A stretch of DNA of 64,000 bases from Streptomyces broussonetiae. Its GTDB lineage: Bacteria > Actinomycetota > Actinomycetes > Streptomycetales > Streptomycetaceae. This document shows, one piece after another, positions 28,705-36,544 of this stretch. The notes under the pieces were generated by a model. It was not told where the DNA came from, ran no database searches, and worked only from the letters and a program-made list of their open reading frames with translations. The position numbers were made by a program, and so were the translations under genes. Where the stretch lies: assembly GCF_009796285.1 (NCBI RefSeq), contig NZ_CP047020.1:7440001-7504000 (forward strand). The letters run 5' to 3'. The first letter of the stretch is position 1; every line of letters begins with the position of its first letter.

Positions 28705-29481
28705 TCAGGGTGTCTCCCGTGCCGTGAGGATGCGGGGACCGGAGTCCGTGATGGCCACGGTGTGCTCGACATGGGCCGCGCGGGAGCCGTCGCAGGTGCG
28801 CAGGGTCCAGCCGTCGCCCGCTTCGTAGTAGGCGTCCTTGCCGCTCGCGATGAGCATCGGCTCGATGGCGAGGACCATGCCCGGGCGCAGCGGAAGGCCG
28901 CGGCCGGGGCGGCCCTCGTTCGGGACCTCGGGGTCCTCGTGCATCCTGCGGCCCACGCCGTGGCCACCGAAGCCCTGCGGGATGCCGTACCCGGCGCTGC
29001 GGCAGGCCCGGCCGACGGCGTGGGCGATGTCGCCCATGCGGTTTCCGGCCGTGGCCGCCGCGATGCCGGCCGCCAGGGCGCGCTCGGCGGTGTCGACCAG
29101 GCGCAGGTCCGCCGGGCGCGCGCGGCCGACCGTGAAGCTGATCGCCGAGTCGCCGGCCCAGCCGTCCAGTACGGCGCCGCAGTCGACGGAGAGCAGGTCG
29201 CCGTCGCGCAGGCGCTGGCGGGTCGGGATGCCGTGCACGATCGCGTCGTTCACGGAGGCGCAGATCACCGCGGGGAAGGGGGTCGGGGCGAAGGAGGGGC
29301 GATACCCGAGGAACGGCGAGGTCGCACCGGCCTCGCGCAGCACCTGCCGGGCCACCTCGTCCAGCTCCAGCAGTGAGACACCGACGTCCGCGGCCTGCCG
29401 TACGGCCGTCAGGGCGCGCCCGACGACCTGGCCCGCTGCGTGCATCGCGTCGATCGACGTGTCTGTCTTGAGTTCCACCAT
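28705..29481 (-). CDS. map: Type I methionine aminopeptidase
   Basis: A 258-residue protein with all five metal ligands of MetAP: the two Asp in DCGAVLDGWAGDSAI, His in GFGGHGVGRRMHEDP, Glu in LAIEPMLI and Glu in VEHTVAITD. It removes the initiator methionine from nascent proteins. Residues 95-110 hold the VNDAIVHGIP substrate-binding loop. The length fits the family. A second map gene is normal in actinobacteria, so this may be an accessory isoenzyme. The start is preceded, at seven bases, by a TATAGT box with no ribosome site, so it is probably a leaderless transcript. Confidence 0.93.
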   Translation of the reverse strand: MVELKTDTSIDAMHAAGQVVGRALTAVRQAADVGVSLLELDEVARQVLREAGATSPFLGYRPSFAPTPFPAVICASVNDAIVHGIPTRQRLRDGDLLSVDCGAVLDGWAGDSAISFTVGRARPADLRLVDTAERALAAGIAAATAGNRMGDIAHAVGRACRSAGYGIPQGFGGHGVGRRMHEDPEVPNEGRPGRGLPLRPGMVLAIEPMLIASGKDAYYEAGDGWTLRTCDGSRAAHVEHTVAITDSGPRILTARETP

Positions 29482-29544
29482 GCCAATTACTATACCGGTA
29501 TTTAAATGGGGGTCACGGTGGTGGCCGGTATTAGAATGGGTGAC
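29482..29544. promoter_or_regulatory. Divergent leaderless promoters of map and the XRE gene, with repeats
   Basis: The gap contains a -10 box TATAGT (29489-29494, minus strand) ending seven bases from the map ATG, and TAGAAT (29532-29537, plus strand) ending seven bases from the XRE ATG; neither gene has a ribosome site, as expected for leaderless mRNAs. A direct repeat, CCGGTATTTAAATGGG at 29495-29510 and CCGGTATTAGAATGGG at 29525-29540, is spaced 30 bases apart, and a perfect palindrome ATACCGGTAT spans 29492-29501. These look like sites for the XRE regulator itself. Confidence 0.7.
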
Positions 29545-29796
29545 ATGGTGCGCACCCCACTCACCCCCGAAGAGCGCGAACGCGGCGAGCGGCTCGGCCG
29601 GTTGCTGCGCGAGGCGCGCGGCGGCCGGAGCATGACCGAGATCGCCGCGGCGGCGGGTGTCTCGGCCGAGACCCTCCGCAAGATCGAGACCGGGCGGGCG
29701 CCGACGCCGGCGTTCTTCACCGTGGCCGCGCTGGCCGCGGTCCTCGGGCTGTCGATGGACGAGCTGGTCGCCCGCTGTGCGCTGGTCGCCGCGTGA
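29545..29796 (+). CDS. XRE-family helix-turn-helix regulator
   Basis: An 83-residue DNA-binding protein with a single HTH of the Cro/C1 type: LGRLLREARGGRSMTEIAAA, GVSAETLRKIETGRAPTPAF, ALAAVLGLSMDELVARC. The start is ATG 29545, right behind a leaderless promoter box. It has no extra sensor domain. Divergent to map and sharing repeated sites with it, it probably controls map and itself. The HTH pattern (EIAAAAGVSAETLRKIETG) is clear; the ligand, if any, is unknown. Confidence 0.92.
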   Translation: MVRTPLTPEERERGERLGRLLREARGGRSMTEIAAAAGVSAETLRKIETGRAPTPAFFTVAALAAVLGLSMDELVARCALVAA

Positions 29797-29843
29797 GGTG
29801 AGCGGTCCGCGCGCTGCCGGAAAACCGCGTGTAGCAAGGCCGT

Positions 29844-29858
29844 AACACCACTGGTGTT
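29844..29858. promoter_or_regulatory. Perfect 7-1-7 dyad upstream of the repeat protein gene
   Basis: AACACCA and TGGTGTT are exact inverted copies around one base. The dyad lies 42 bases upstream of the ATG at 29901 and 48 bases after the XRE gene. There is no T-tract, so it is more likely an operator than a terminator. Confidence 0.45.
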
Positions 29859-29900
29859 GCCTGGCGGCCGAGGCGCTGGCGGTCGGGCAGGAGCGGGGCG

Positions 29901-31610
29901 ATGGCGGTGGATCAACTCCCTGGTCGGGTACGGGAGTTCGCGGGCTACCTGGATGGACTGCTGGCGCGCCTGGACCACGAGGAGGGCTGGAGCGGCGTCT
30001 TCTGGCGGCGTGACCCCGAGGGCATGCGGGCCTGTCTGGCGGGGCACGAGGTGCCGCCGTGGGACGTGGTCCTGGCGCTGCTGGAGGATGTCGCGGCGGT
30101 GTACGGCACGGCGGCCTCGACCGCCGAGCGCGCCCGGGCCGGCGTCCTCTACCGGGCCGCTCTCGACGAGTGCGACGCCCGCCCCGGCGCGCGCGAGGCC
30201 CTCGCCGACCGCCTCGACGTCATGCTCCGCGAACAGCGGTACGCCGTCGAACGCCAGGCCGGCCTGTCCCGCCTGCTGTCCGCACCGCCCACCGGCGAAG
30301 CCCCCGACTCCCTCCGCCTCGACCTGGCCTGGGCCCGCGACGACCATGCCCGCGCCGTCGCCCGCTGCGCCGAACTCCGCTCCCGATTGGCGGAGTTGGA
30401 CCGTCGCGCGGCCCGCGCATCCGGCCTGGATCTCGGCTCCCCGCCTGGTGGTCAGGCCTCTGCGCCCGGCTCGGATCTCGGCTCCCAGTCTGGTGGTCGG
30501 GCCTCTGCACCCGGTCCGGATCTCGGCTCCCAGTCTGGTCAGGCCTCTGTGCTTCGCCCCGGCTTCGGCTCCCAGTCTGATGGAGCCCCCGCACCCCGCC
30601 CGGATCTCGGCTCCCAGTCTGGTGGTCAGGCCTCTGCACCCGGCCCGGATCTCGGCTCCCAGCCTGGTCAGGCCTCTGTGCTTCGCCCCGGCCTCGGCTC
30701 CCAGCCTGGTCGAGCCCCCGCACCCCGCCCGGACCTTGGTCCCCAGCCTCGTCAAGCCCCCGCCCCCCGCACCGGCCTCGCCGTGTCCGCCGCCTCTCGT
30801 ATTCCGTCCGTCCTGGACGCCGTAGACCCGGAGGCGCCCGTCTCCGACCCCGCGACCTCCGCCTCATCCACCCCGCAGTCGCCTGCGCCGACGGCCGCTC
30901 CCGCCCAACCTCGCAGACGCCGGCGCGGCAGCGCTCGGTTCGCCGGGATGGGGGAGGGCGGGGACGAGCCCGTTGCCGTGCCGCAGAGTGCCGTGGCCGG
31001 GTCGCCGCGCGGGGCCCGGTTCGCCGGGGGAGCGGAGCGGGTCGCCGAGGTGGCGCCGGCGGAGAGTGAGGAACCGGACGCCGAGGCCGGGGCGGCGGTC
31101 GCCGGTGCCGTCGGGCGGCTGGCACGGCTGCGGGCCGACGGACGCAGCGGCGAGGCGCATGTGCTGCTGGTCGAGGTCGCGCAGTGGTCCGCCGCCCGGT
31201 TCCCGCTGCTCGCCGACGCGTTGCACCGCGCCGGGCTCGGCGCCGACTGGACGACGCTGCTGTGGGAGGCCGCCTCGCTGCCCGCCGAGCGGCTGGTCGG
31301 TGTCGCCGAGCGGCTCACCGGCGCAGGCCGGGACGTGGACGGGCGGCAACTGCTGCGGCAGGGCGTGGCCCGGCCGGCCGAGCAGGTCGGGGCCGCCGTG
31401 CTGCGGCTGGAGGACGCGGGGCGGCGGCGGGAGGCGCGGGCGCTGCTGGACGCCTGTGTGCGCGTGCGGACGCCGGAGGAGGCCGCCCGTGCCGTCGGGC
31501 CCGAGCCGGGCCGGCTCGTGCCGCTGCTGCTTGAGGCCGCCCGCGCCGTCTCCGCCGAGCGGTACTGGGACCTTGTGCACGCCCTGCGGGTCGCGGGGCA
31601 CGCCGCGTGA
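29901..31610 (+). CDS. Repeat-containing cytoplasmic protein of unknown function
   Basis: A 569-residue protein; ATG 29901 follows AGGAG. Residues 1-170 are helical (REFAGYLDGLLARLDHEEGW, ALADRLDVMLREQRYAVERQ). A low-complexity middle, about 175-360, is built from imperfect 14-15 residue units like DLGSQSGGQASAPGP, then Pro/Ser/Ala-rich linkers. The C-terminal 180 residues are again helical and Ala/Leu/Arg-rich (VGRLARLRADGRSGEAHVLL, EDAGRRREARALLDACVRV), resembling repeat scaffold helices. There is no signal peptide, membrane span or catalytic motif. The layout, two helical domains joined by a variable spacer, suggests a scaffold or regulator. I do not recognise a family. Confidence 0.85.
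   Translation: MAVDQLPGRVREFAGYLDGLLARLDHEEGWSGVFWRRDPEGMRACLAGHEVPPWDVVLALLEDVAAVYGTAASTAERARAGVLYRAALDECDARPGAREALADRLDVMLREQRYAVERQAGLSRLLSAPPTGEAPDSLRLDLAWARDDHARAVARCAELRSRLAELDRRAARASGLDLGSPPGGQASAPGSDLGSQSGGRASAPGPDLGSQSGQASVLRPGFGSQSDGAPAPRPDLGSQSGGQASAPGPDLGSQPGQASVLRPGLGSQPGRAPAPRPDLGPQPRQAPAPRTGLAVSAASRIPSVLDAVDPEAPVSDPATSASSTPQSPAPTAAPAQPRRRRRGSARFAGMGEGGDEPVAVPQSAVAGSPRGARFAGGAERVAEVAPAESEEPDAEAGAAVAGAVGRLARLRADGRSGEAHVLLVEVAQWSAARFPLLADALHRAGLGADWTTLLWEAASLPAERLVGVAERLTGAGRDVDGRQLLRQGVARPAEQVGAAVLRLEDAGRRREARALLDACVRVRTPEEAARAVGPEPGRLVPLLLEAARAVSAERYWDLVHALRVAGHAA
30424..30780 (+). repeat. In-frame minisatellite of 42-45 base units
   Basis: Eight imperfect units encode DLGSQSGGQASAP-type and PGLGSQPGRAPAPR-type peptides. 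A higher-order block of three units appears twice (30523-30651 region and 30652-30780 region). The unit length is a multiple of three, so expansions keep the frame. This is protein-coding repeat, not a CRISPR array. Confidence 0.9.
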
Positions 31611-31724
31611 CGGCCGAGCGGCCCCCTCGTCCCGGTGTGCCCCGCTTCCACCCGCCGACAGGCGCGTCCGCTCACCCGGCGGAGTGTGAAACGTGATCTG
31701 CTCCGCGGGTTGACGACAATGGTC

Positions 31725-31785
31725 TTGGCAAGGGCCTCCAGGAGGCTTACTTTCGTCCCTCTAGGCCTGTTCTACGGGCGTAGAG
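31725..31785 (+). promoter_or_regulatory. Promoter and candidate operator of the first catabolic operon
   Basis: TTGGCA at 31725-31730 and TACTTT at 31749-31754 form -35 and -10 boxes with an 18-base spacer. Downstream, at the expected start site, a perfect dyad TCTACG-GG-CGTAGA spans 31772-31785, with a wider CCTCTA/TAGAGG pair at 31759-31764 and 31782-31787. The position fits a regulator site blocking or modulating initiation. Confidence 0.6.
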
Positions 31786-31814
31786 GCTCTGGCGTCCCGT
31801 CGAAGGAGCAGTTC

Positions 31815-32657
31815 ATGGCCAACGTCGTACGCGCCGCACTGGTCCAGGCGACCTGGACCGGCGACACGGAGTCCATGGTGGCGAAACACGAGGAGCACGC
31901 CCGCGCGGCGGCCCGGCAGGGTGCCAAGGTCATCGGGTTCCAGGAAGTCTTCAACGCCCCCTACTTCTGCCAGGTCCAGGAGCCGGAGCACTACCGCTGG
32001 GCCGAGCCGGTGCCCGACGGGCCGACCGTGCGGCGGATGCAGGACCTCGCGCGCGAGACCGGCATGGTGCTCGTCGTTCCGGTCTTCGAGGTCGAGCAGT
32101 CCGGCTTCTACTACAACACCGCCGCCGTGATCGACGCCGACGGCACCTACCTCGGCAAGTACCGCAAGCACCACATCCCGCAGGTCAAGGGCTTCTGGGA
32201 GAAGTACTACTTCAAGCCCGGGAATCTGGGGTGGCCCGTCTTCGACACCCGCGTCGGCCGCATCGGCGTCTACATCTGCTACGACCGGCACTTCCCGGAG
32301 GGGTGGCGGCAACTCGGGCTCAACGGCGCCCAGTTGGTCTACAACCCCTCCGCCACCCACCGCGGCCTGTCGGCGTACCTGTGGCAGCTGGAGCAGCCCG
32401 CCGCGGCCGTCGCCAACGAGTACTTCGTCGCCGCCATCAACCGGATCGGCCAGGAGGAGTACGGGGACAACGACTTCTACGGCACCAGTTACTTCGTTGA
32501 TCCACGTGGGCAGTTCGTGGGCGAGGCCGCGAGCGACAAGTCCGAGGAACTCCTCGTCCGCGACCTCGACTTCGGCCTGATCGACGAAGTGCGGCAGCAG
32601 TGGGCCTTCTACCGCGACCGCCGCCCCGACGCCTACGAAGGGCTGGTCCAGCCGTGA
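31815..32657 (+). CDS. Carbon-nitrogen hydrolase, beta-ureidopropionase-like (copy 1)
   Basis: A 280-residue protein; ATG 31815 follows GAAGGAG. The nitrilase catalytic triad is visible: Glu in GFQEVFNAPYF, Lys in YRKHHIPQ and Cys in YICYDRHFPEGW near 155. The FWEKYYFKPGN segment and PAAAVANEYFVAAINR are characteristic of N-carbamoyl-beta-amino acid amidohydrolases, which release CO2 and ammonia from N-carbamoyl-beta-alanine in pyrimidine breakdown. Its stop overlaps the aminotransferase start (GTGA). A close paralogue is at 35677-36519 in the same cluster. Confidence 0.9.
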   Translation: MANVVRAALVQATWTGDTESMVAKHEEHARAAARQGAKVIGFQEVFNAPYFCQVQEPEHYRWAEPVPDGPTVRRMQDLARETGMVLVVPVFEVEQSGFYYNTAAVIDADGTYLGKYRKHHIPQVKGFWEKYYFKPGNLGWPVFDTRVGRIGVYICYDRHFPEGWRQLGLNGAQLVYNPSATHRGLSAYLWQLEQPAAAVANEYFVAAINRIGQEEYGDNDFYGTSYFVDPRGQFVGEAASDKSEELLVRDLDFGLIDEVRQQWAFYRDRRPDAYEGLVQP

Positions 32658-33937
32658 ACGACCTCTACTCCCGCCACCGCCAGGTCCTGCCCGACTGGCT
32701 GGCCCTCTACTACGACGAGCCGATCGAGATCACCCACGGCGAGGGGCGCCACGTCTGGGACTCCGCCGGAAACAAGTACCTGGACTTCTTCGGCGGCATC
32801 CTGACCACGATGACCGCGCACGCGCTGCCCGAGATCACCAAGGCGGTCACCGAGCAGGCCGGGCGGATCATCCACTCGTCCACGCTGTACCTCAACCGGC
32901 CGATGGTCGAACTCGCCGAGCGCATCGCCCAGCTGAGCGGCATCCCGGACGCCCGGGTCTTCTTCACCACCTCCGGCACCGAGGCCAACGACACCGCCCT
33001 GCTGCTCGCCACCACCCACCGGCGCAGCAACACCGTCCTCGCGATGCGCAACAGCTACCACGGGCGCTCCTTCAGCACGGTCGGCATCACAGGCAACCGC
33101 AGCTGGTCCCCGACCTCCCTGTCCCCGCTGCAGACCCTCTACGTGCACGGCGGGGTACGCACCCGGGGGCCGTTCGCCGAGCTGGACGACCGCGCGTTCA
33201 TCGACGCCTGCGTGGCCGACCTGCGGGACATCCTCGGGCACACCCGGCCGCCCGCCGCGCTGATCGCCGAGCCCATCCAGGGCGTGGGCGGCTTCACCTC
33301 CCCGCCCGACGGCCTCTACGCCGCCTTCCGCGAGGTCCTGAACGAGCAGGGCATCCTGTGGATCGCCGACGAGGTGCAGACCGGCTGGGGCCGCACCGGC
33401 GAGCACTTCTGGGGCTGGCAGGCACACGCCCGCAGCGGCCCGCCGGACATCGTCACCTTCGCCAAGGGCATCGGCAACGGCATGTCCGTCGGCGGGGTGA
33501 TCGCCCGCGCCGAGATCATGAACTGCCTGGACGCCAACAGCATTTCGACCTTCGGCGGCACCCAGATCACCATGGCCGCCGGGCTCGCCAACCTCGCTTA
33601 CCTCCTCGAGCACGACCTGCAGGGCAACGCCCGCCGGGTCGGCGGTCTGCTCATCGAGCGGCTGCGGGCCGTCGCCGCCCAGCTGCCCGGCGTGCGCGAG
33701 GTGCGCGGGCGCGGGCTGATGATCGGCGTCGAACTGGCCAGGCCGGGGACCGACGAAGCCGATCCGCAGGCGGCCTCCGCCGTCCTGGAGGCGGCCCGCG
33801 CGGGCGGCCTGCTCATCGGCAAGGGCGGCGGGCACAACACCAGCGCCCTGCGCATCGCACCGCCGCTCTCCCTGACCGTCGCCGAGGCCGAGGAGGGCGC
33901 GGCGATCCTGGAACGGGCGCTGAGGAGCACGTTTTAG
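32654..33937 (+). CDS. Class III (omega) aminotransferase
   Basis: A 427-residue PLP enzyme starting at GTG 32654, coupled to the hydrolase by a GTGA overlap. It has VFFTTSGTEANDTALLLAT, HGRSFSTVG, LIAEPIQGVGGF, WIADEVQTGWGRTGEHF and the Schiff-base Lys in FAKGIGNG near 271. Its place after a beta-ureidopropionase fits transfer of the amino group from beta-alanine or 3-aminoisobutyrate, giving a semialdehyde. The sequence alone cannot fix the amino acceptor. Confidence 0.92.
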   Translation: MNDLYSRHRQVLPDWLALYYDEPIEITHGEGRHVWDSAGNKYLDFFGGILTTMTAHALPEITKAVTEQAGRIIHSSTLYLNRPMVELAERIAQLSGIPDARVFFTTSGTEANDTALLLATTHRRSNTVLAMRNSYHGRSFSTVGITGNRSWSPTSLSPLQTLYVHGGVRTRGPFAELDDRAFIDACVADLRDILGHTRPPAALIAEPIQGVGGFTSPPDGLYAAFREVLNEQGILWIADEVQTGWGRTGEHFWGWQAHARSGPPDIVTFAKGIGNGMSVGGVIARAEIMNCLDANSISTFGGTQITMAAGLANLAYLLEHDLQGNARRVGGLLIERLRAVAAQLPGVREVRGRGLMIGVELARPGTDEADPQAASAVLEAARAGGLLIGKGGGHNTSALRIAPPLSLTVAEAEEGAAILERALRSTF

Positions 33938-33955
33938 CACCAAGGGGATACGGCC

Positions 33956-35521
33956 ATGACCACCACCTCGCAGACCCGGTACGCCTGGGAACCCGCCCTC
34001 TCCGTGCGCCAGGTGCTGACCCTGGAGCGGGTCCTCGCCGGGGAGCCCGAGGTGGTGGCCGGGGCCGGGCAGCTGGACCGGCCGGTGCGGTGGGTGCACG
34101 TCGCCGAGGCCGCCGATGTCGGAGTGATGCTCAGCGGCGGCGAGATGGTGCTCACCACCGGCGTGCTGCTCGCCGGTGACGAGACCAAGCAGGCCGAGTA
34201 CGTCCGCTCGTTGCACCGGGCCGAGGCCGCCGCCGTGGTGCTCGGCCTCGGCCGGGCCTTTCCCACGCCGCCCGAGGTGATGCGGCGGGCCGCCGAGCGG
34301 TGCGACCTGCCCATGGTGGTCCTGCACCGGCCCTTCCCGTTCGCCGAGCTGACCGAGGAGGTCCAGTCCCGGCTGGTGCGGCGGAAGTTCGCCGCCGTCA
34401 GCCTGTCGGAGACCGTCCGCACCGCGCTCACCACGCTGATCACCGCCGGCGCGCCGCTCGGCCGGCTGCTCGACGAGGTCGCCCGGCACAGCGGCTGCCC
34501 GGTCGTCGTCACCAACCTCGCCCATCGCGTCCTCGCCACGGCGGGCGAGCGGTCCGCGGTGGACGACGTACTGCGCGACTGGGAGCGGATCGCCCGGCAG
34601 GCGGGCGGCGCCGCCGCGGACGGCTGGATCAGCGCCGAACTGGGCGGCCGCGGGGAGCGCTGGGGGCGGCTGCTGCTGTGCGGCTACCGGGGAGAGACGG
34701 CCGCCGGGCGGCTGCTCGCCGACCGGGCCGCCGAGGCGCTGGTCCTGCACCGCATGCTCGGTGACGGCTCCGCGCAGACCTGGGAGGAGCAGTCCGCGCA
34801 GAGCCTGCTGACCGACCTGGTCTCCGGGGTCGTACCGGCCCGGCAGCTGCTGCCCAGGGCCCGCGCGGCCGGGCTTCCGGTCAACCGGCGCACCTTCGTG
34901 CCGCTCGTCGTGCTGGGCCGCGGCCCCGGGCAACTCGACCGTGTGCTGCGCCTGCTGGGGCTGTCCGGGCTCGTCGCCGAACTCGCCGGCGGGGCGGCGG
35001 CCGTGCTGCTCAGCCTCGCCCGGGACCAGGACGCCGCGGCCCTCACCGGCCACTTCGCCACCCGCCTCGGCGCCGGGCCGCGGGCCGTGGTCGCCGCCGC
35101 GGACCCCCGTACCGACTGGGACGAGGTGCCCGCCGGACTGCGCGAGGCCCGGCATGTCGCCGACGCCGTCACCGGTTCCCGCGCCGCCCTCGACCTGCCG
35201 GCCGTCGTCCGGCTCAAGGACGTGCACCTGCGTGGACTGGTGCGGCTGCTGCGCGACGACCCGCACGTGCAGTCCTTCGCCGAGCGGGAGCTGGACGGAC
35301 TGCTGTGCGCGGCCGAACCGGAACTGCTGAACGTCCTGCGGACCTATCTGGCCACCGGCCGCAACAAGTCCCGCACCGCCCAGCTCCACCATGTCTCCCG
35401 GCCCGCCCTCTACCGCCGCCTGGAGGCGATACAGGCCCGCCTCGGAGTCGACCTGGACGACTTCGAACAGGCGGCCTCCGTCCACATCGCGCTGCTCGCG
35501 CACGATGCGCAACAACGGTGA
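33956..35521 (+). CDS. PucR-family transcriptional regulator
   Basis: A 521-residue protein. The N-terminal PucR domain (about 15-135) has LSVRQVLTLERVLAGEPEVV and VRWVHVAEAADVG. A GGDEF-like middle region follows, and the C-terminus carries the PucR HTH: LLNVLRTYLATGRNKSRTAQ, LHHVSRPALYRRLEAIQARLG. Such regulators control purine and hydantoin catabolism. It lies 18 bases after the aminotransferase, so it is part of the first operon, and it may activate the second set of genes whose promoter follows 155 bases later. Confidence 0.92.
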   Translation: MTTTSQTRYAWEPALSVRQVLTLERVLAGEPEVVAGAGQLDRPVRWVHVAEAADVGVMLSGGEMVLTTGVLLAGDETKQAEYVRSLHRAEAAAVVLGLGRAFPTPPEVMRRAAERCDLPMVVLHRPFPFAELTEEVQSRLVRRKFAAVSLSETVRTALTTLITAGAPLGRLLDEVARHSGCPVVVTNLAHRVLATAGERSAVDDVLRDWERIARQAGGAAADGWISAELGGRGERWGRLLLCGYRGETAAGRLLADRAAEALVLHRMLGDGSAQTWEEQSAQSLLTDLVSGVVPARQLLPRARAAGLPVNRRTFVPLVVLGRGPGQLDRVLRLLGLSGLVAELAGGAAAVLLSLARDQDAAALTGHFATRLGAGPRAVVAAADPRTDWDEVPAGLREARHVADAVTGSRAALDLPAVVRLKDVHLRGLVRLLRDDPHVQSFAERELDGLLCAAEPELLNVLRTYLATGRNKSRTAQLHHVSRPALYRRLEAIQARLGVDLDDFEQAASVHIALLAHDAQQR

Positions 35522-35569
35522 AACACACTACGACCTGGGAAAACGGCGGTGAAACATGCGGCAGGCGAC

Positions 35570-35647
35570 ACGTGACACGGTGGCACGCGGGACGGCCGCA
35601 GACGTGACACGCTGCCCGTCGAACGGCCCGCTGCGGCTTTCTAGGCT
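35570..35647 (+). promoter_or_regulatory. Promoter region of the hydantoinase operon with direct repeats
   Basis: ACGTGACACG occurs twice, at 35570-35579 and 35602-35611, exactly 32 bases apart (about three helical turns). A -10-like TAGGCT lies at 35642-35647 and a weak -35 TCGAAC at 35619-35624, giving a start site close to 35654, 23 bases before the ATG. Direct repeats just upstream of a poor -35 fit an activator such as PucR. Confidence 0.5.
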
Positions 35648-35676
35648 CACCGGACACCGAGCTACCGGAGGTCCCG

Positions 35677-36519
35677 ATGAGCCGAGTGATCCGTGCCGCC
35701 CTGTTCCAGACCGCGTGGACCGGCGACAAGGAATCCATGATCCAGGTACACGAGCAGGCGGCCCGCGACGCGGCCGCGCAGGGCGCCCAAGTCCTCTGCT
35801 TCCAGGAGCTGTTCTACGGCCCCTACTTCTGCCAGGTCCAGGACAAGGCCTTCTACGAGTACGCCGAACGGATCCCCGAGGGCCCGACCGTGCAGCGCTT
35901 CCAGAGCCTGGCACGCGAACTGGGCATCGTCCTGGTGCTGCCCATGTACGAGGAGGAGCAGCCCGGCGTGCTGTACAACACGGCCGCCGTGATCGACGCG
36001 GACGGCACCTACCTCGGCAAGTACCGCAAGACCCACATTCCCCAGGTCCAGGGATTCTGGGAGAAGTTCTACTTCCGCCCCGGCAACAGCGGCTGGCCCG
36101 TCTTCGACACGGCCGCGGGCAGGATCGGCGTCTACATCTGCTACGACCGCCACTTCCCCGAGGGCTGGCGGGCCCTCGGCCTGGCCGGTGCCGAGATCGT
36201 CTTCAACCCCTCGGCCACCTCGCGCGGCCTGTCCCACTACCTGTGGCAGCTGGAGCAGCCTGCGGCGGCCGCCGCCAACGAGTACTTCGTCGGCGCGATC
36301 AACCGGGTCGGCGTGGAGGACCTCGGCGACAACGACTTCTACGGCACGACGTACTTCGTGGACCCCGAGGCCCGGTTCGTCGGCGAGGTCGCGAGCGACA
36401 AGGAGAGCGAACTCGTCGTCCGCGACCTGGACCTGGCCAAACTCCGCGAGGTCCGCGACCGCTGGCAGTTCTACCGCGACCGGGCACCGGGGGCGTACAC
36501 GCCGCTGACCGCACCCTGA
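35677..36519 (+). CDS. Carbon-nitrogen hydrolase, beta-ureidopropionase-like (copy 2)
   Basis: A 280-residue protein, same length as copy 1 and similar along the whole sequence. The triad is Glu in CFQELFYGPYF, Lys in YRKTHIPQ and Cys in YICYDRHFPEGW near 154. Differences concentrate in residues near the pocket such as QELF against QEVF and PMYEEEQPGVLYN against PVFEVEQSGFYYN. A second carbamoylase may have different substrate preference (for example beta-alanine against beta-aminoisobutyrate). It is first in the downstream operon with the dihydropyrimidinase 25 bases later. Confidence 0.9.
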   Translation: MSRVIRAALFQTAWTGDKESMIQVHEQAARDAAAQGAQVLCFQELFYGPYFCQVQDKAFYEYAERIPEGPTVQRFQSLARELGIVLVLPMYEEEQPGVLYNTAAVIDADGTYLGKYRKTHIPQVQGFWEKFYFRPGNSGWPVFDTAAGRIGVYICYDRHFPEGWRALGLAGAEIVFNPSATSRGLSHYLWQLEQPAAAAANEYFVGAINRVGVEDLGDNDFYGTTYFVDPEARFVGEVASDKESELVVRDLDLAKLREVRDRWQFYRDRAPGAYTPLTAP

Positions 36520-36544
36520 CCGCACTCTTGACCGAGGGAGCAGC

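Noticed and set aside
30424..30780. A CRISPR-like array suggested by regular 42-45 base repeats
   Set aside because: The units are in frame inside a coding gene, have no distinct repeat and spacer parts, and no cas genes are near.
32633..35515. A 960-codon open frame on the minus strand across the aminotransferase and pucR genes
   Set aside because: It is a shadow of two strong genes on the other strand; the translation is Gly/Val/Asp-rich with no motif, and no ribosome site precedes it.
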